A stretch of DNA of 54,834 nucleotides from Candidatus Zymogenus saltonus (GTDB lineage Bacteria; Desulfobacterota; Zymogenia; Zymogenales; Zymogenaceae), in NCBI GenBank assembly GCA_016929395.1, contig JAFGIX010000017.1, positions 1 to 54,834 of the forward strand, given 5' to 3'. Each line of letters begins with the position of its first letter. The stretch's first letter is position 1. Below are positions 1-8,175 of the stretch, piece after piece. A program made the translations under genes and the position numbers. A model generated the notes under the pieces. The model did not search any database. It was not told the origin of the DNA and worked only from the letters and a program-made list of their open reading frames with translations.

Positions 1-74
1 AAAGAAACGAGATACCAAAGGAAGCCGCCTAAATCGGCGGCCCCGAGAGGACATACTGTACGGAAGGTGCTTGA

Positions 75-308
75 CTTTTACAGTTTAGAGAATGGTGGGC
101 ATATGAATTTCGTAATTTAAGAAATAAAATTGTACATGGAAGTATTGTAAAAAAAGTTGATTTAGTAAATCGAAAAAGAAATTATATCTTCGATTTATCT
201 TTTGGATTTTATTTAGAATGCCTGAAGAAGACTCTAGAAAAAGAAAGAATATATAAATATAATCGAGCAGATAGAGCTTTTTGGGAAAAAACTATCGAAA
301 AAATATAA
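75..308 (+). CDS. C-terminal fragment of a HEPN-like protein
   Basis: The frame from 75 to the TAA at 306-308 is open for 77 codons and has no start codon of its own. It contains Arg-Asn-Lys-Ile-Val-His-Gly, which fits the RX4-6H motif of HEPN domains, often found in RNases of toxin and defence systems. A TGA at 72-74 blocks this frame upstream, while frame 1 is open from base 1 to 120. The gene is therefore either frameshifted near 75 or a remnant. The stretch is much richer in A and T than the genes that follow, which suggests transfer. The HEPN assignment rests on one short motif and is tentative. Confidence 0.35.
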   Translation, partial: LLQFREWWAYEFRNLRNKIVHGSIVKKVDLVNRKRNYIFDLSFGFYLECLKKTLEKERIYKYNRADRAFWEKTIEKI

Positions 309-313
309 AGAAA

Positions 314-341
314 AAAACGGCGGGCACTAACCCACCGTTTT
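314..341. terminator. Bidirectional terminator between convergent genes
   Basis: An 11-base stem (AAAACGGCGGG against CCCACCGTTTT, one C-A mismatch, 6-nt loop) lies between the left fragment on plus and the thiolase on minus. A and T runs on the two sides provide U-tracts for both directions. Confidence 0.75.
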
Positions 342-361
342 AAAAAATGGTTATAGCTTCT

Positions 362-1546
362 TTACATCTCCACGATAATCGCCGCGCCCTGGCCGCCGCC
401 GATGCATAAAGTTGCAAGCCCCCTCTTAGCATTCCTCTCCTTCATGGCGTAGAGGAGTGTGGTGAGTATCCTCGCCCCGGAGGCGCCGATCGGGTGGCCC
501 AGGGCAATGGCCCCGCCCTTAACGTTGATTATGTCCTTCATCCCCTCCATGCCGAGGTCCTTTATGACCGCCAGGGACTGGGACGCGAAGGCCTCGTTCG
601 CCTCGATGAGGTCCATGTCCTCGATCTTGAGCCCCGCCTTCTCCAACGCCTTCCTCGTGGCCGGGATCGGGCCGGTCCCCATGATGGACGGATCCACGCC
701 GTGGGAGGCGTACGATACGATCTTGGCCATCGGGGTGATGTTGAGCTCCTTTGCCTTTTCCGCGCTCATGACGATGAGGGCGGCCGCCCCGTCGTTTATT
801 CCGGAGGCGTTTCCGGCCGTTACCGTGCCGTCCTTTTTGAAGGCGGGCTTTAGTTTCTGAAGTCCATCCATTGTCGAGCCAAGGCGGGGGTGTTCATCGG
901 TGTCGAAGATTTTCGGATCGCCCTTCTTCTGGGGGATCTCCACCGGCACGATCTCGTCCTTGAACTTGCCCTCCTTTATCGCCCTTTCAGCCCTAAGCTG
1001 GCTTTCGAGGCCGAACTCGTCCTGCTCCTCTCTCGTCAGCTTCCACTGCTCCGCAATGTTCTCCGCGGTTATCCCCATGTGATAGCCGTTGAATATCTCC
1101 CAGAGCCCGTCGTGTATCATGATGTCCACAATGTCGCCGTCGCCCATGCGGTAGCCCCAGCGGGCGTTTCTCAGGGCGAAGGGGGCGTCGGTCATGTTTT
1201 CCGTTCCTCCCGCAAGGACGATCTCGGCGTCTCCCGCCTTGATTACCTGTGCGGCGAGGGATACCGAGCGAAGCCCCGAGGCGCAGACCTTGTTTATTGT
1301 CATGGCCGGGACCTCCTTCGGGATACCGCTTCCCATCGCGACCTGTCTGGCGACGTTCTGTCCCTGGCCGGCCTGCAGGACGCAGCCGAAGATCACCTCG
1401 TCGATATCGGCGGGACTTATCCCCGCCCTTTTAATAGCCTCTTTTACGACTATGATCCCGATCTTTATCGCTCCCTGATCTTTGAGGCCGCCCCCGAAAG
1501 ATCCCACTGGGGTTCGGACGGCCGAGACTATTACAATATCTCTCAT
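362..1546 (-). CDS. Acetyl-CoA C-acetyltransferase (thiolase)
   Basis: A 394-residue thiolase of normal family length. The nucleophilic Cys88 sits in Val-Cys-Ala-Ser-Gly. The C-terminal half has Asn-Glu-Ala-Phe, Gly-His-Pro-Ile-Gly-Ala-Ser-Gly and the second catalytic Cys in Cys-Ile-Gly-Gly-Gly-Gln-Gly. It should cleave acetoacetyl-CoA or a longer 3-ketoacyl-CoA into acetyl-CoA, or run in reverse, in the cytoplasm. A purine-rich ribosome site (GGGAGG) precedes the ATG. It is separated from the acyl-CoA dehydrogenase upstream by a terminator and a 340-base gap, so it is probably its own transcription unit, ending at the 314-341 hairpin. Substrate chain length cannot be read from sequence. Confidence 0.93.
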   Translation of the reverse strand: MRDIVIVSAVRTPVGSFGGGLKDQGAIKIGIIVVKEAIKRAGISPADIDEVIFGCVLQAGQGQNVARQVAMGSGIPKEVPAMTINKVCASGLRSVSLAAQVIKAGDAEIVLAGGTENMTDAPFALRNARWGYRMGDGDIVDIMIHDGLWEIFNGYHMGITAENIAEQWKLTREEQDEFGLESQLRAERAIKEGKFKDEIVPVEIPQKKGDPKIFDTDEHPRLGSTMDGLQKLKPAFKKDGTVTAGNASGINDGAAALIVMSAEKAKELNITPMAKIVSYASHGVDPSIMGTGPIPATRKALEKAGLKIEDMDLIEANEAFASQSLAVIKDLGMEGMKDIINVKGGAIALGHPIGASGARILTTLLYAMKERNAKRGLATLCIGGGQGAAIIVEM

Positions 1547-1621
1547 AAAAGACCTCCCTTTTTCAATTCAGCTCCTTGATTAAACAATTTTGTTCACTCT
1601 ATACTATATCGAAATATTTTT

Positions 1622-1656
1622 TTGATTAAATATCAAGGTAATTTGATTAAGTCAAA
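1622..1656. promoter_or_regulatory. Paired inverted-repeat operators upstream of thiolase
   Basis: Two 15-base inverted repeats, TTGATTAAATATCAA (1622-1636) and TTTGATTAAGTCAAA (1642-1656), have centres 20 bp apart, about two helix turns. A third related site starts at 1576. On the minus strand the second repeat covers a TTGACT -35-like hexamer, with TATTTA 17 bases further on. The arrangement suits a dimeric repressor of the thiolase. The rest of 1547-1884 holds the terminator at 1703-1730 and nothing else I can recognise. Confidence 0.45.
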
Positions 1657-1702
1657 CTAAAAAACTATTTGCCGATATGATCCCATACTCCCCAATATTA
1701 AA

Positions 1703-1730
1703 ATGAGGGGGAGATACACCCCCCCCTCAT
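1703..1730 (-). terminator. Terminator after the acyl-CoA dehydrogenase
   Basis: A perfect 9-bp stem (ATGAGGGGG/CCCCCTCAT) with a 10-nt loop, followed on the minus strand by TTTAATATT. It lies about 155 bases after the dehydrogenase stop. Confidence 0.6.
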
Positions 1731-1884
1731 CTCCTCTTTTGATATGTAAGGACGATCTTCATCCCCCTTCCACGACCTTGAGCCCACTCCCGCCGTTACT
1801 ATTGACCGACGGCCCCCTTACAAATTAAAACCCGTTTGCCCGTTTGATATGTTGACCGGTTGACCGAAGCAGGGTGGCCGACTA

Positions 1885-3036
1885 TCAGAGCCCCAGGTGC
1901 CTCGATATAACTATCCTCTGAACCTCGCTTGTCCCCTCGCCGATCTCAAGGAGCTTCTGGTCACGGAAGAACCTCTCGACCGGATACTCCTTCATCAGCC
2001 CGTATCCGCCGTGAATCTGAACGGCCTCGGTGGCGACCCTTCTCATAACCTCGCTGCAGTAGAGCTTGGCCATTGCGGCGAGCTTGCTGAAGTCCTTTCC
2101 CTCTTCTCTCAGCCAGCATGCCTTGTAGAGCATGTTCCTCGCGGCCTCGATTTCCATCGCCATATCTGCAAGCTTGAAGGCGTTGATCTGGAATTTCCCA
2201 ATCGGCTGGCCGAACTGCTCCCTCTCCTTTGCGTATTTAAGGGCCTCCTCGAAGGCGCCCTGGGCGCCGCCTAAGCCCATCGCGGCGATGGAGAGCCTTC
2301 CGCCGTCGAGCGTCGAGAGCATCTGCTTGAATCCCTCGCCCTTGTTTCCGAGGAGGTTTTCCTTTGGGACGGTAACGTCGTCGAAGTAGAGCTCTCCGGT
2401 GTCGGACGCCCTCCACATCATCTTGTTGGTCATCTTGACCTTTTTGAAGCCGGGCGTGTCCGATGGGACGAGGATGCAGGAGATCTCCTTTTTGCCGTGG
2501 GGCGTTGTTCCGGTAACGGTCTGGACGATGGTTACGCCGGCCATCTCGGACGTGGAGTTCGTTATGAATATCTTGGAGCCGTTGATGACCCAATTGCCGT
2601 CCTTGAGGACGGCGCTGGTCTTCGATGCCCCGGCGTCCGATCCCGCGTTAGGCTCCGTCAGTCCGAATGAAGCCAGAATCTCGCCGCCGCAGAGCTGCGG
2701 GAGCCAATCCTTTTTTTGCTTTTCGTTTCCGAAGTAGTAGATTGGGCCGATCCCGAGGGAGTTGCCCGCCGCCACGGTGGCGGCCTGTGAGCCATCCACC
2801 CGGGCGAGCTCCTCTACGGCTATGATATAGGAAATATACCCCGCATTAGAGCCGCCGTATTTCTCCGAGACGAACATCCCGAACAGCCCGAGCTCCGCCA
2901 TCTGTTTTGTGATCTCTATCGAGAAATGGCCCTTTTCGTCGAGCTCCTCGGCCTTAGGCTTTATTACCTCTTGGGCAAATTCCCTGACCGTGTTTCTGAG
3001 GATATTTTGTTCTTCTGAAAGTTCGTAATTTAGCAT
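1885..3036 (-). CDS. Acyl-CoA dehydrogenase
   Basis: 383 residues, typical of the FAD-dependent acyl-CoA dehydrogenase family that forms trans-2-enoyl-CoA and passes electrons to ETF. Visible family signatures are Phe-Gly-Leu-Thr-Glu-Pro-Asn-Ala-Gly-Ser-Asp around residue 125, the His-Gly-Gly-Tyr-Gly segment near 345, and the C-terminal Gly-Glu-Gly-Thr-Ser-Glu-Val-Gln-Arg signature. It follows the DUF35 gene by 24 bases, so a thiolase-fold/DUF35/dehydrogenase operon is likely. With the mutase genes upstream, butyryl-CoA or a branched acyl-CoA is a reasonable substrate guess. No ETF genes are in the window. Confidence 0.92.
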   Translation of the reverse strand: MLNYELSEEQNILRNTVREFAQEVIKPKAEELDEKGHFSIEITKQMAELGLFGMFVSEKYGGSNAGYISYIIAVEELARVDGSQAATVAAGNSLGIGPIYYFGNEKQKKDWLPQLCGGEILASFGLTEPNAGSDAGASKTSAVLKDGNWVINGSKIFITNSTSEMAGVTIVQTVTGTTPHGKKEISCILVPSDTPGFKKVKMTNKMMWRASDTGELYFDDVTVPKENLLGNKGEGFKQMLSTLDGGRLSIAAMGLGGAQGAFEEALKYAKEREQFGQPIGKFQINAFKLADMAMEIEAARNMLYKACWLREEGKDFSKLAAMAKLYCSEVMRRVATEAVQIHGGYGLMKEYPVERFFRDQKLLEIGEGTSEVQRIVISRHLGL

Positions 3037-3060
3037 GATTATCTATCTCAAATCTGTTTG

Positions 3061-3687
3061 CTATGCAGGCTCATACCACATAAGGAGCATCGGATGAATC
3101 ACCGGCTCTTTAGTGTAGACCACCTTTACCGGCATCCCCGTCTTTATCTTCGTCCTTTCCGTTCCCCAGTTTCTCAGCTGGTGCGTAAAGAGGCTGTCCG
3201 CCCCGTCCATCTTGACCATGGCGAGCACGTAGGGGGTCTCGACATCCATGAAGCCCGGAACGAACTCGCTCACCGAGAAGCTGACGAGGGTTCCGGTGCC
3301 GGGAAGCTCCTTCCATTTGCATATCTCGAGACAATCGGGACACACGGGCCTGGGGATTGCCCAGACAAAGCCGCACTTGGGGCACTCGGTCGCGAAAAAC
3401 TTCTTGTTTTCCAGCTCGATGAAGAACTTGGAGTACTTGCCCAGGCTGTGTCTGTAGGTTATTTCCATATTCCACTCGATCCGCATGATCTCGCGGAAGT
3501 CCTTCCACGGGTCCTGATCCTCCCTGTTGATCGGATTGTAGCTCAGTTTTGGGCCGATAGGATCGTCCGCCGTGAAGACCTGTAGTTTGGTTTTGACCAT
3601 CCCCCTATCCTTCGGATCGATGTCTTCTATCTTTGGAAGCTTAGGGTAAAGGGTCTTTTCGGGATCTTGAAAAACGTTCTTTGCCAT
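3061..3687 (-). CDS. DUF35-type Zn-ribbon/OB-fold acyl-CoA-binding protein
   Basis: 208 residues. A Zn-ribbon in the middle (Cys-Pro-Lys-Cys and Cys-Pro-Asp-Cys, about residues 97-120) is followed by an OB-fold with the usual Gly-Thr-Gly-Thr-Leu-Val-Ser-Phe-Ser start. In DUF35 families these proteins pair with a thiolase-fold partner and help channel CoA intermediates. Here the partner is the gene 18 bases upstream. A strong ribosome site (GAGAGGAG) precedes the ATG. The N-terminal 90 residues before the ribbon are longer than in minimal DUF35 proteins. Confidence 0.85.
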   Translation of the reverse strand: MAKNVFQDPEKTLYPKLPKIEDIDPKDRGMVKTKLQVFTADDPIGPKLSYNPINREDQDPWKDFREIMRIEWNMEITYRHSLGKYSKFFIELENKKFFATECPKCGFVWAIPRPVCPDCLEICKWKELPGTGTLVSFSVSEFVPGFMDVETPYVLAMVKMDGADSLFTHQLRNWGTERTKIKTGMPVKVVYTKEPVIHPMLLMWYEPA

Positions 3688-3705
3688 CTTATTATCTCCT
3701 CTCTT

Positions 3706-4917
3706 TTAGTCGACACGACGGAAAATGTTGACCGCCACGTAAGTTCCCGTGCCGCCGTGGGAGTCCATCCCCCCCTGGCCGTTGGTGAGCTTGACCTGAC
3801 GCTGGGGGTGGGCCTCTTCCCTTAACTGGGTGAGTACTTCTATGCCCTGATTTATCCCCGTGGCGCCCACCGGGTGTCCCATGCCGATAAGGCCACCGGA
3901 GGTGTTTATCGGAATCTCGCCGCCGATGTCGAAGTAGCCCTCCTCGTAGAGCTTTCCGCTCTGACCGTATCCGCAGAGTCTCAAATCCTCACAGCTTACA
4001 AGCTCAACGCCGGAGTAGGCGTCGTGGACCTCGAAGCAGTCAAGCTCCTTGGCCGGGTTTTTGATGCCCGCCATCTTGTAGGCCTGCTCGGAGGCGAACT
4101 TCTTCGCCCTGAAGTGGGTGATGCCTGGATACGGGAACGGCCTGTCGGCAAGGCGCATGTAGTCGGTCCCGGAGCCGGTGCCCACAAGCTCGATCCTCGG
4201 CTTTCTGTACCACGATGTGGAGTGCGTCTTTGCCCATTCCTCGGTGGCAAAGATAAGACAGGACGCGCCATCCGAGAGGAGACAGTTGTCCAGAATCTTA
4301 TAGGGTGAAGTGATAAGGGGCGAGTTCATCACGTCGTCCACAGTGATCTTCATGGGGCTCTGGGCGTACTCGTTGTACATCGCGTTTCTGTGGTTCTTTA
4401 CGCTGGCCAGCGCAAACTGCTCCTCCTTGGTGCCGTACTTTTCCATATGGGAAAGCATCATCAGCGCGTAGTATGCGATGTAGAATCCCGCCACCTGAAC
4501 CTCCCAGTCGGTGTCGGACGCCAGGGCGATGAACTGCTGGGCAACGTCCGACGGGACGTGGCGTCCCATGTTCTCCGACCCGTACACTATCATGGAATCG
4601 CAGAGGCCCGCCTTGATGTAGGCGTAGGCGTTCCTGATGGCGAGTCCCCCCGTGCCGCCGCCGCCCTCGACCCTGACGTTCGGCTTCGGGCACATGCCGA
4701 TGCAGTCGTGAAAGATCGCCCCCTGTTTCAACTGCTTGTCGAAGTGGTCGGAGAAGTAGCTCGTGGTTGCGTGTTCGATGTCGGCTATCTCTACTCCCGC
4801 GTCTTTAACGGCTTCCATGGCCGCCTCGACAACCCAGTCCCTGATATTGCCGTCCGGGCGCTCGGCGGCCATCTTGGAAATACCGCCGCCCAGAACGAAA
4901 ACCCTTCTGTCGCTCAT
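3706..4917 (-). CDS. SCP-x/lipid-transfer-type thiolase-fold protein lacking the nucleophilic cysteine
   Basis: 403 residues of thiolase fold, of the class that partners DUF35 proteins. The C-terminal Gly-His-Pro-Val-Gly-Ala-Thr-Gly and Val-His-Asp-Ala-Tyr-Ser motifs are present. The segment that normally reads Glu-Ala-Ala-Cys-Ala-Ser-Gly-Gly reads Glu-Gly-Gly-Gly-Gly-Thr-Gly-Gly at residues 84-91, so Gly87 replaces the catalytic Cys. Ordinary Claisen chemistry through an acyl-cysteine is therefore unlikely unless another residue takes over. It begins the operon with the DUF35 protein and acyl-CoA dehydrogenase, behind an AGAGGAGG ribosome site. Confidence 0.85.
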   Translation of the reverse strand: MSDRRVFVLGGGISKMAAERPDGNIRDWVVEAAMEAVKDAGVEIADIEHATTSYFSDHFDKQLKQGAIFHDCIGMCPKPNVRVEGGGGTGGLAIRNAYAYIKAGLCDSMIVYGSENMGRHVPSDVAQQFIALASDTDWEVQVAGFYIAYYALMMLSHMEKYGTKEEQFALASVKNHRNAMYNEYAQSPMKITVDDVMNSPLITSPYKILDNCLLSDGASCLIFATEEWAKTHSTSWYRKPRIELVGTGSGTDYMRLADRPFPYPGITHFRAKKFASEQAYKMAGIKNPAKELDCFEVHDAYSGVELVSCEDLRLCGYGQSGKLYEEGYFDIGGEIPINTSGGLIGMGHPVGATGINQGIEVLTQLREEAHPQRQVKLTNGQGGMDSHGGTGTYVAVNIFRRVD

Positions 4918-5278
4918 AAAAATCCTCCTCTAATAGAACTTCTGTTTTTCCTAATCATCTTATAACTGTATCTCTCAGTCATTTCGAGTTGCGCGATGAG
5001 AAATAATTCAGCGTTGAAAAAGACCAAAGCATTACTCGCCTCGCCCTAAACGACTGGGAAACCGTCTTAAGGCCCGGTTCCCCTCCCTCCCCCCTTCCTT
5101 TCCCCATTCCCCACTCCCGGCCCTTAATTTCCGCATATTAACAAATTCCGGGATCGACCTCATACTGTGGATTTCAAGGCCCCAATATATTGAGCAAGTA
5201 TTTTATCAGTGCCCATAACTAAATGATATAACTATAACTGTCCAATTGACGCCCTTTTGTCTTTGGGGCCTTCAGGTT
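4918..5278. other. Intergenic region with a 10-bp inverted repeat
   Basis: No gene is visible. A perfect inverted repeat, AAGGCCCCAA (5176-5185) and TTGGGGCCTT (5263-5272), encloses 77 bases just after the icmB stop. GGGAAACCG...CGGTTCCC near 5060-5088 can also fold with one bulged base. The stretch 5090-5130 is C-rich on plus, so G-rich on the coding strand. I see no convincing promoter for the 4917 gene. Confidence 0.35.
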
Positions 5279-5686
5279 TCATCCCCTGGGCCTTACGTTT
5301 CCCCTTATCCACTCGACTATCTTGTCCGTATCGTCGCCGGGTGTGAAGATCGCGCCGACACCCATCTCCTTCAGCTTCATAATATCGTCGTCCGGGATTA
5401 TCCCGCCGCCGAAGACCGTGATGTCGTCGGCGCCCTCCTCCTTCAAGAGCCTGATCACCTCGGAAAAGAGGTGATTGTGTGCGCCGGAGAGGATCGAGAG
5501 CCCCACGCCGTCCACGTCCTCCTGCACTGCGGCGGAGACTATCATCTCCGGGGTCTGGTGAAGGCCGGTGTAGATCACCTCCATCCCGGCGTCCCGAAGG
5601 GCCCTGGCGACCACCTTGACGCCCCTGTCGTGCCCGTCGAGGCCCGGTTTCCCTATTAATATCCTGAGTTTTCTATCATCTTTCAA
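5279..5686 (-). CDS. icmB: Acyl-CoA mutase small subunit, B12-binding (IcmB-like)
   Basis: 135 residues, almost entirely a cobalamin-binding Rossmann domain. The DxHxxG motif is Asp17-Gly-His19-Asp-Arg-Gly22, with His19 the expected lower cobalt ligand. Ser-Ile-Leu near residue 79 and a Gly-Gly-Gly near 103 complete the B12 site. Stand-alone small subunits of about 136 residues are typical of IcmB, whereas most methylmalonyl-CoA mutases carry this domain fused. It should assemble with the 566-residue large subunit encoded just upstream. The start is TTG at 5686, eight bases after AGGAGG; an ATG three codons' worth closer is followed at once by TAA. Confidence 0.88.
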   Translation of the reverse strand: MKDDRKLRILIGKPGLDGHDRGVKVVARALRDAGMEVIYTGLHQTPEMIVSAAVQEDVDGVGLSILSGAHNHLFSEVIRLLKEEGADDITVFGGGIIPDDDIMKLKEMGVGAIFTPGDDTDKIVEWIRGNVRPRG

Positions 5687-5700
5687 TTACATGACCTCCT
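5684..5700 (-). promoter_or_regulatory. Ribosome site with in-frame ATG-TAA start-stop before the TTG start of icmB
   Basis: On the minus strand the order is AGGAGG (5700-5695), TC, ATG (5692-5690), TAA (5689-5687), TTG (5686-5684), all in one frame. The ATG is only 2 bases from the ribosome site and encodes nothing but a stop. The TTG has an 8-base spacing. A ribosome held at the start-stop could dampen IcmB synthesis. Confidence 0.6.
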
Positions 5701-5705
5701 GAAAA

Positions 5706-5731
5706 AAACGGCGGATTTTTCTCCACCGTTT
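5706..5731 (-). terminator. Intrinsic terminator between mutase subunit genes
   Basis: A 10-base stem (AAACGGTGGA against TCCGCCGTTT, one mismatch) overlaps the icmA stop codon and is followed on the minus strand by seven T, then directly by the icmB ribosome site. It should reduce icmB transcript relative to icmA. Confidence 0.7.
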
Positions 5732-7430
5732 ATATATACCCCGGATCTTTGTACTCCCCGAAGACCTCCTTTAGGGTGCCGGTCATCTCCTGAAGGGTGG
5801 CGTAGGCCTTTACGGATTCGAGGATGTGGGGCATGACGTTTTCCGTTCCCTCGGCGGCCTTCTTGAGCTTTGCCAGCTCCTCCTTTACCTTTGCGTTGTC
5901 CCGCTTTTTTATAACCTCGTTCAGGCGCTGTTTCTGCTCCCTCTCCACCGATTCGTCTATCACGAGGGTGTCTATCTCGCTATCTTCTTCCATGACGTAT
6001 TTGTTGACGCCCACCATGATCTTTTCTCCCCTCTCCAGCTGCCTCTGATAGTGGTATGCGGCGTCCGCTATCTCTCTTTGGGGGAAACCGTTCTCTATGG
6101 CGGAGATTATCCCGCCCATCTCGTCGATCTTGTTTATGTAGTCAAAGGCCTGCTCTTCCATCCTGTTGGTCAGCGCCTCTACAAAGTACGAACCGCCGAG
6201 GGGATCGGTGGTGTTTGTGACTCCGCTCTCGTCGGCTATTATCTGCTGCGTTCTCAGGGCGATGGTTACGGCTTCCTCGGTGGGGAGAGAGAGGGTCTCG
6301 TCAAGCGAGTTTGTATGTAGCGACTGGGTTCCCCCCATGACCGCCGCCAGGGCCTGGATCGTTGTCCTGATTATATTATTCATCGGCTGCTGAGCGGCCA
6401 GCGAGCATCCTGCGGTCTGGGTGTGGAAGCGAAGCATCATCGACCTGGGGTCTTTTGGATTGAAGCGCTCCTTCATGATCTTCGCCCACATCCTCCTGGC
6501 AGCCCTGAACTTTGCCACCTCCTCGAAGAAGTCGTTGTGGGAGTTGAAGAAGTATGAGAGCCTTGGGGCGAACTCGTCGACGGTAAGGCCGGCCTTGAGG
6601 GCGGCGTTGACGTAGCCTATCCCGTCGGCCAGGGTGAAGGCCAGTTCCTGGACGGCGGTGGAGCCCGCCTCCCGGATGTGGTAGCCGGAGATCGATATCG
6701 TGTTCCAGCGGGGCACCTTGTCCTTGGCAAAGGCCAACAGGTCGGTTATGATCCTCATCGACTCCCTGGGCGGGAATATCCAAGATTTCTGGGCGATGTA
6801 CTCCTTCAGGATGTCGTTCTGTATCGTCCCCCCGATCTTGCTTGACGAGATCCCCTGCTTTTCCGCCACGGCGATATACATGCAAAGGAGAATAGAGGCG
6901 GGGGCGTTTGTGGTCATGGACGTTGTGACCTTGTCCAGAGGGATGCCGTTAAAGAGATCTTCCATGTCGGCCAGGGTATCTATCGCGACGCCGCACTTTC
7001 CCACCTCCCCCATCGAGCGGGTGTCCGAGGAGCATATCCCCATGATTGTGGGCATATGAAATGCGACGGACAGCCCCGTGGTTCCGTGGGAGAGGAGGTA
7101 TTTGTACCGTTCGTTGGTCTCCTTTGCCGTGGAGAAGCCGGCAAATTGGCGCATCGTCCAGAGGCGCCCCCTGTACATCGTCGGATACACCCCCCTCGTG
7201 AAGGGGTACTCCCCCGGGAATCCGAGGTCCCGCAGGTAGTCGAAATCGGGAAGGTCCCAGGGGCCGTAGAGCCGATCTATCTCGGCGTCGCTTACCGTTG
7301 TGAATCTTTCGGGCCTTTCGGGATTTTTTTGAACGAATTTGTTCAAGACTTCCTCTTCCCAGCGGGCCTTCTCCCGGGCGATTACATTGGGATCGCCCTT
7401 TTCCTTGTCCTCTTTTTTGTTTACCGCCAT
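5730..7430 (-). CDS. icmA: Adenosylcobalamin-dependent acyl-CoA mutase large subunit, isobutyryl-CoA mutase type
   Basis: 566 residues, the length of IcmA, with no fused B12 domain. It is plainly in the methylmalonyl-CoA mutase family (Arg-Gly-Val-Tyr-Pro-Thr-Met-Tyr at 79-86, Ile-Ser-Gly-Tyr-His251). The two substrate-selecting positions differ from methylmalonyl-CoA mutase. Tyr89 there (Arg-Gln-Tyr-Ala-Gly-Phe) is Phe96 here, and Arg207 there is Gln214 here (Glu-Tyr-Ile-Ala-Gln-Lys). From memory of the family, IcmA has Phe80 and Gln198; both are offset by the same 16 residues. Loss of the Arg that holds the substrate carboxylate argues for isobutyryl/n-butyryl-CoA. The ribosome site is GGGAGG. 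CobO upstream would make its cofactor. Confidence 0.85.
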   Translation of the reverse strand: MAVNKKEDKEKGDPNVIAREKARWEEEVLNKFVQKNPERPERFTTVSDAEIDRLYGPWDLPDFDYLRDLGFPGEYPFTRGVYPTMYRGRLWTMRQFAGFSTAKETNERYKYLLSHGTTGLSVAFHMPTIMGICSSDTRSMGEVGKCGVAIDTLADMEDLFNGIPLDKVTTSMTTNAPASILLCMYIAVAEKQGISSSKIGGTIQNDILKEYIAQKSWIFPPRESMRIITDLLAFAKDKVPRWNTISISGYHIREAGSTAVQELAFTLADGIGYVNAALKAGLTVDEFAPRLSYFFNSHNDFFEEVAKFRAARRMWAKIMKERFNPKDPRSMMLRFHTQTAGCSLAAQQPMNNIIRTTIQALAAVMGGTQSLHTNSLDETLSLPTEEAVTIALRTQQIIADESGVTNTTDPLGGSYFVEALTNRMEEQAFDYINKIDEMGGIISAIENGFPQREIADAAYHYQRQLERGEKIMVGVNKYVMEEDSEIDTLVIDESVEREQKQRLNEVIKKRDNAKVKEELAKLKKAAEGTENVMPHILESVKAYATLQEMTGTLKEVFGEYKDPGYI

Positions 7431-7641
7431 AATGTCCTCCCGACCAACAGAAGGTGATATTTATTGGATACCGTTAATTTTACCCCTATATTTTAAAACG
7501 CCATAATATATATTGTATATTGTGTTCCCTATATGCCGTCCACCAACAATTTGCACGACCCCCGGCCATCCACTTGTCCCCCGGCCGTTCACTATAAACG
7601 AATCCCGATCTTCCCCCCTGACATCTTTCCCGGCCCCGAGA

Positions 7642-8175
7642 CTATCTCTCTATCCCCACTCTCGCCTCGACCCCGGCGTTATAGGGGTGTTTTACCTCTA
7701 CCATCTCGGTTACGAGGTCGGCCATCTCGATTATCTCTTTCGGGGCGTATCTCCCCGTGAGGATAAGCTCGACTTCGGGGGGCTTTTTATTGATAAGCTC
7801 CAAGACATCATCGAGCCTTATCAGGCCGAAGTCGAGGGCGACGTTGATCTCGTCTAGGACAACGAGGTCATAGTCGCCGCTCGTTATCAGCTCTTTCGCG
7901 AGCTTCAACGCCTTCTCCGCCATCTCTATGTCGATTTGGGCGGGATTCTTCTTATCGACGAAGTCGGGTCGTCCCATCTGCCTTATGGTGATCGTCTCCG
8001 GCATCTTTTCGGCCGCTCCGAGCTCGCCGTAGTAGATATCGCCCTTCATAAACTGCACTATATAGGTCTTCAGGCCGTGGCCGCTTGCCCGAAACGCAAG
8101 GCCCAGCGCCGCCGTTGTCTTTCCCTTTCCGTTACCGGTGTATACCTGGACAAGCCCACGCCTTGGCTTTTTCAT
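7642..8175 (-). CDS. cobO: Cob(I)yrinic acid a,c-diamide/cobalamin adenosyltransferase
   Basis: 177 residues of the CobA/CobO/BtuR family, which transfers the adenosyl group of ATP to cob(I)alamin. The P-loop Gly-Asn-Gly-Lys-Gly-Lys-Thr-Thr lies at residues 14-21, Val-Leu-Asp-Glu-Ile-Asn near 107-112 and Leu-Thr-Gly-Arg near 140. Its ATG overlaps the merR stop (ATGA), so the two are translationally coupled. The mutase gene follows after about 210 bases, which supports a role in supplying adenosylcobalamin to that enzyme. Confidence 0.92.
   Translation of the reverse strand: MKKPRRGLVQVYTGNGKGKTTAALGLAFRASGHGLKTYIVQFMKGDIYYGELGAAEKMPETITIRQMGRPDFVDKKNPAQIDIEMAEKALKLAKELITSGDYDLVVLDEINVALDFGLIRLDDVLELINKKPPEVELILTGRYAPKEIIEMADLVTEMVEVKHPYNAGVEARVGIER

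Noticed and set aside
72-74. TGA at the left edge as a further selenocysteine codon
   Set aside because: No homologous motif around it, and the alternative frame upstream is open, so a frameshift or remnant explains it better.
362-1579. Plus-strand open frames of 133-229 codons opposite the thiolase
   Set aside because: They are antisense shadows of a clear thiolase gene; the same applies to the other long antisense frames opposite annotated genes.
5730-7430. Methylmalonyl-CoA mutase
   Set aside because: The two substrate-selecting residues are Phe and Gln, as in isobutyryl-CoA mutase.
7431-7641. Cobalamin riboswitch ahead of the mutase
   Set aside because: I looked for the B12-box-like conserved segment and a multistem fold and saw neither; the gap is only a G-rich coding-strand stretch.
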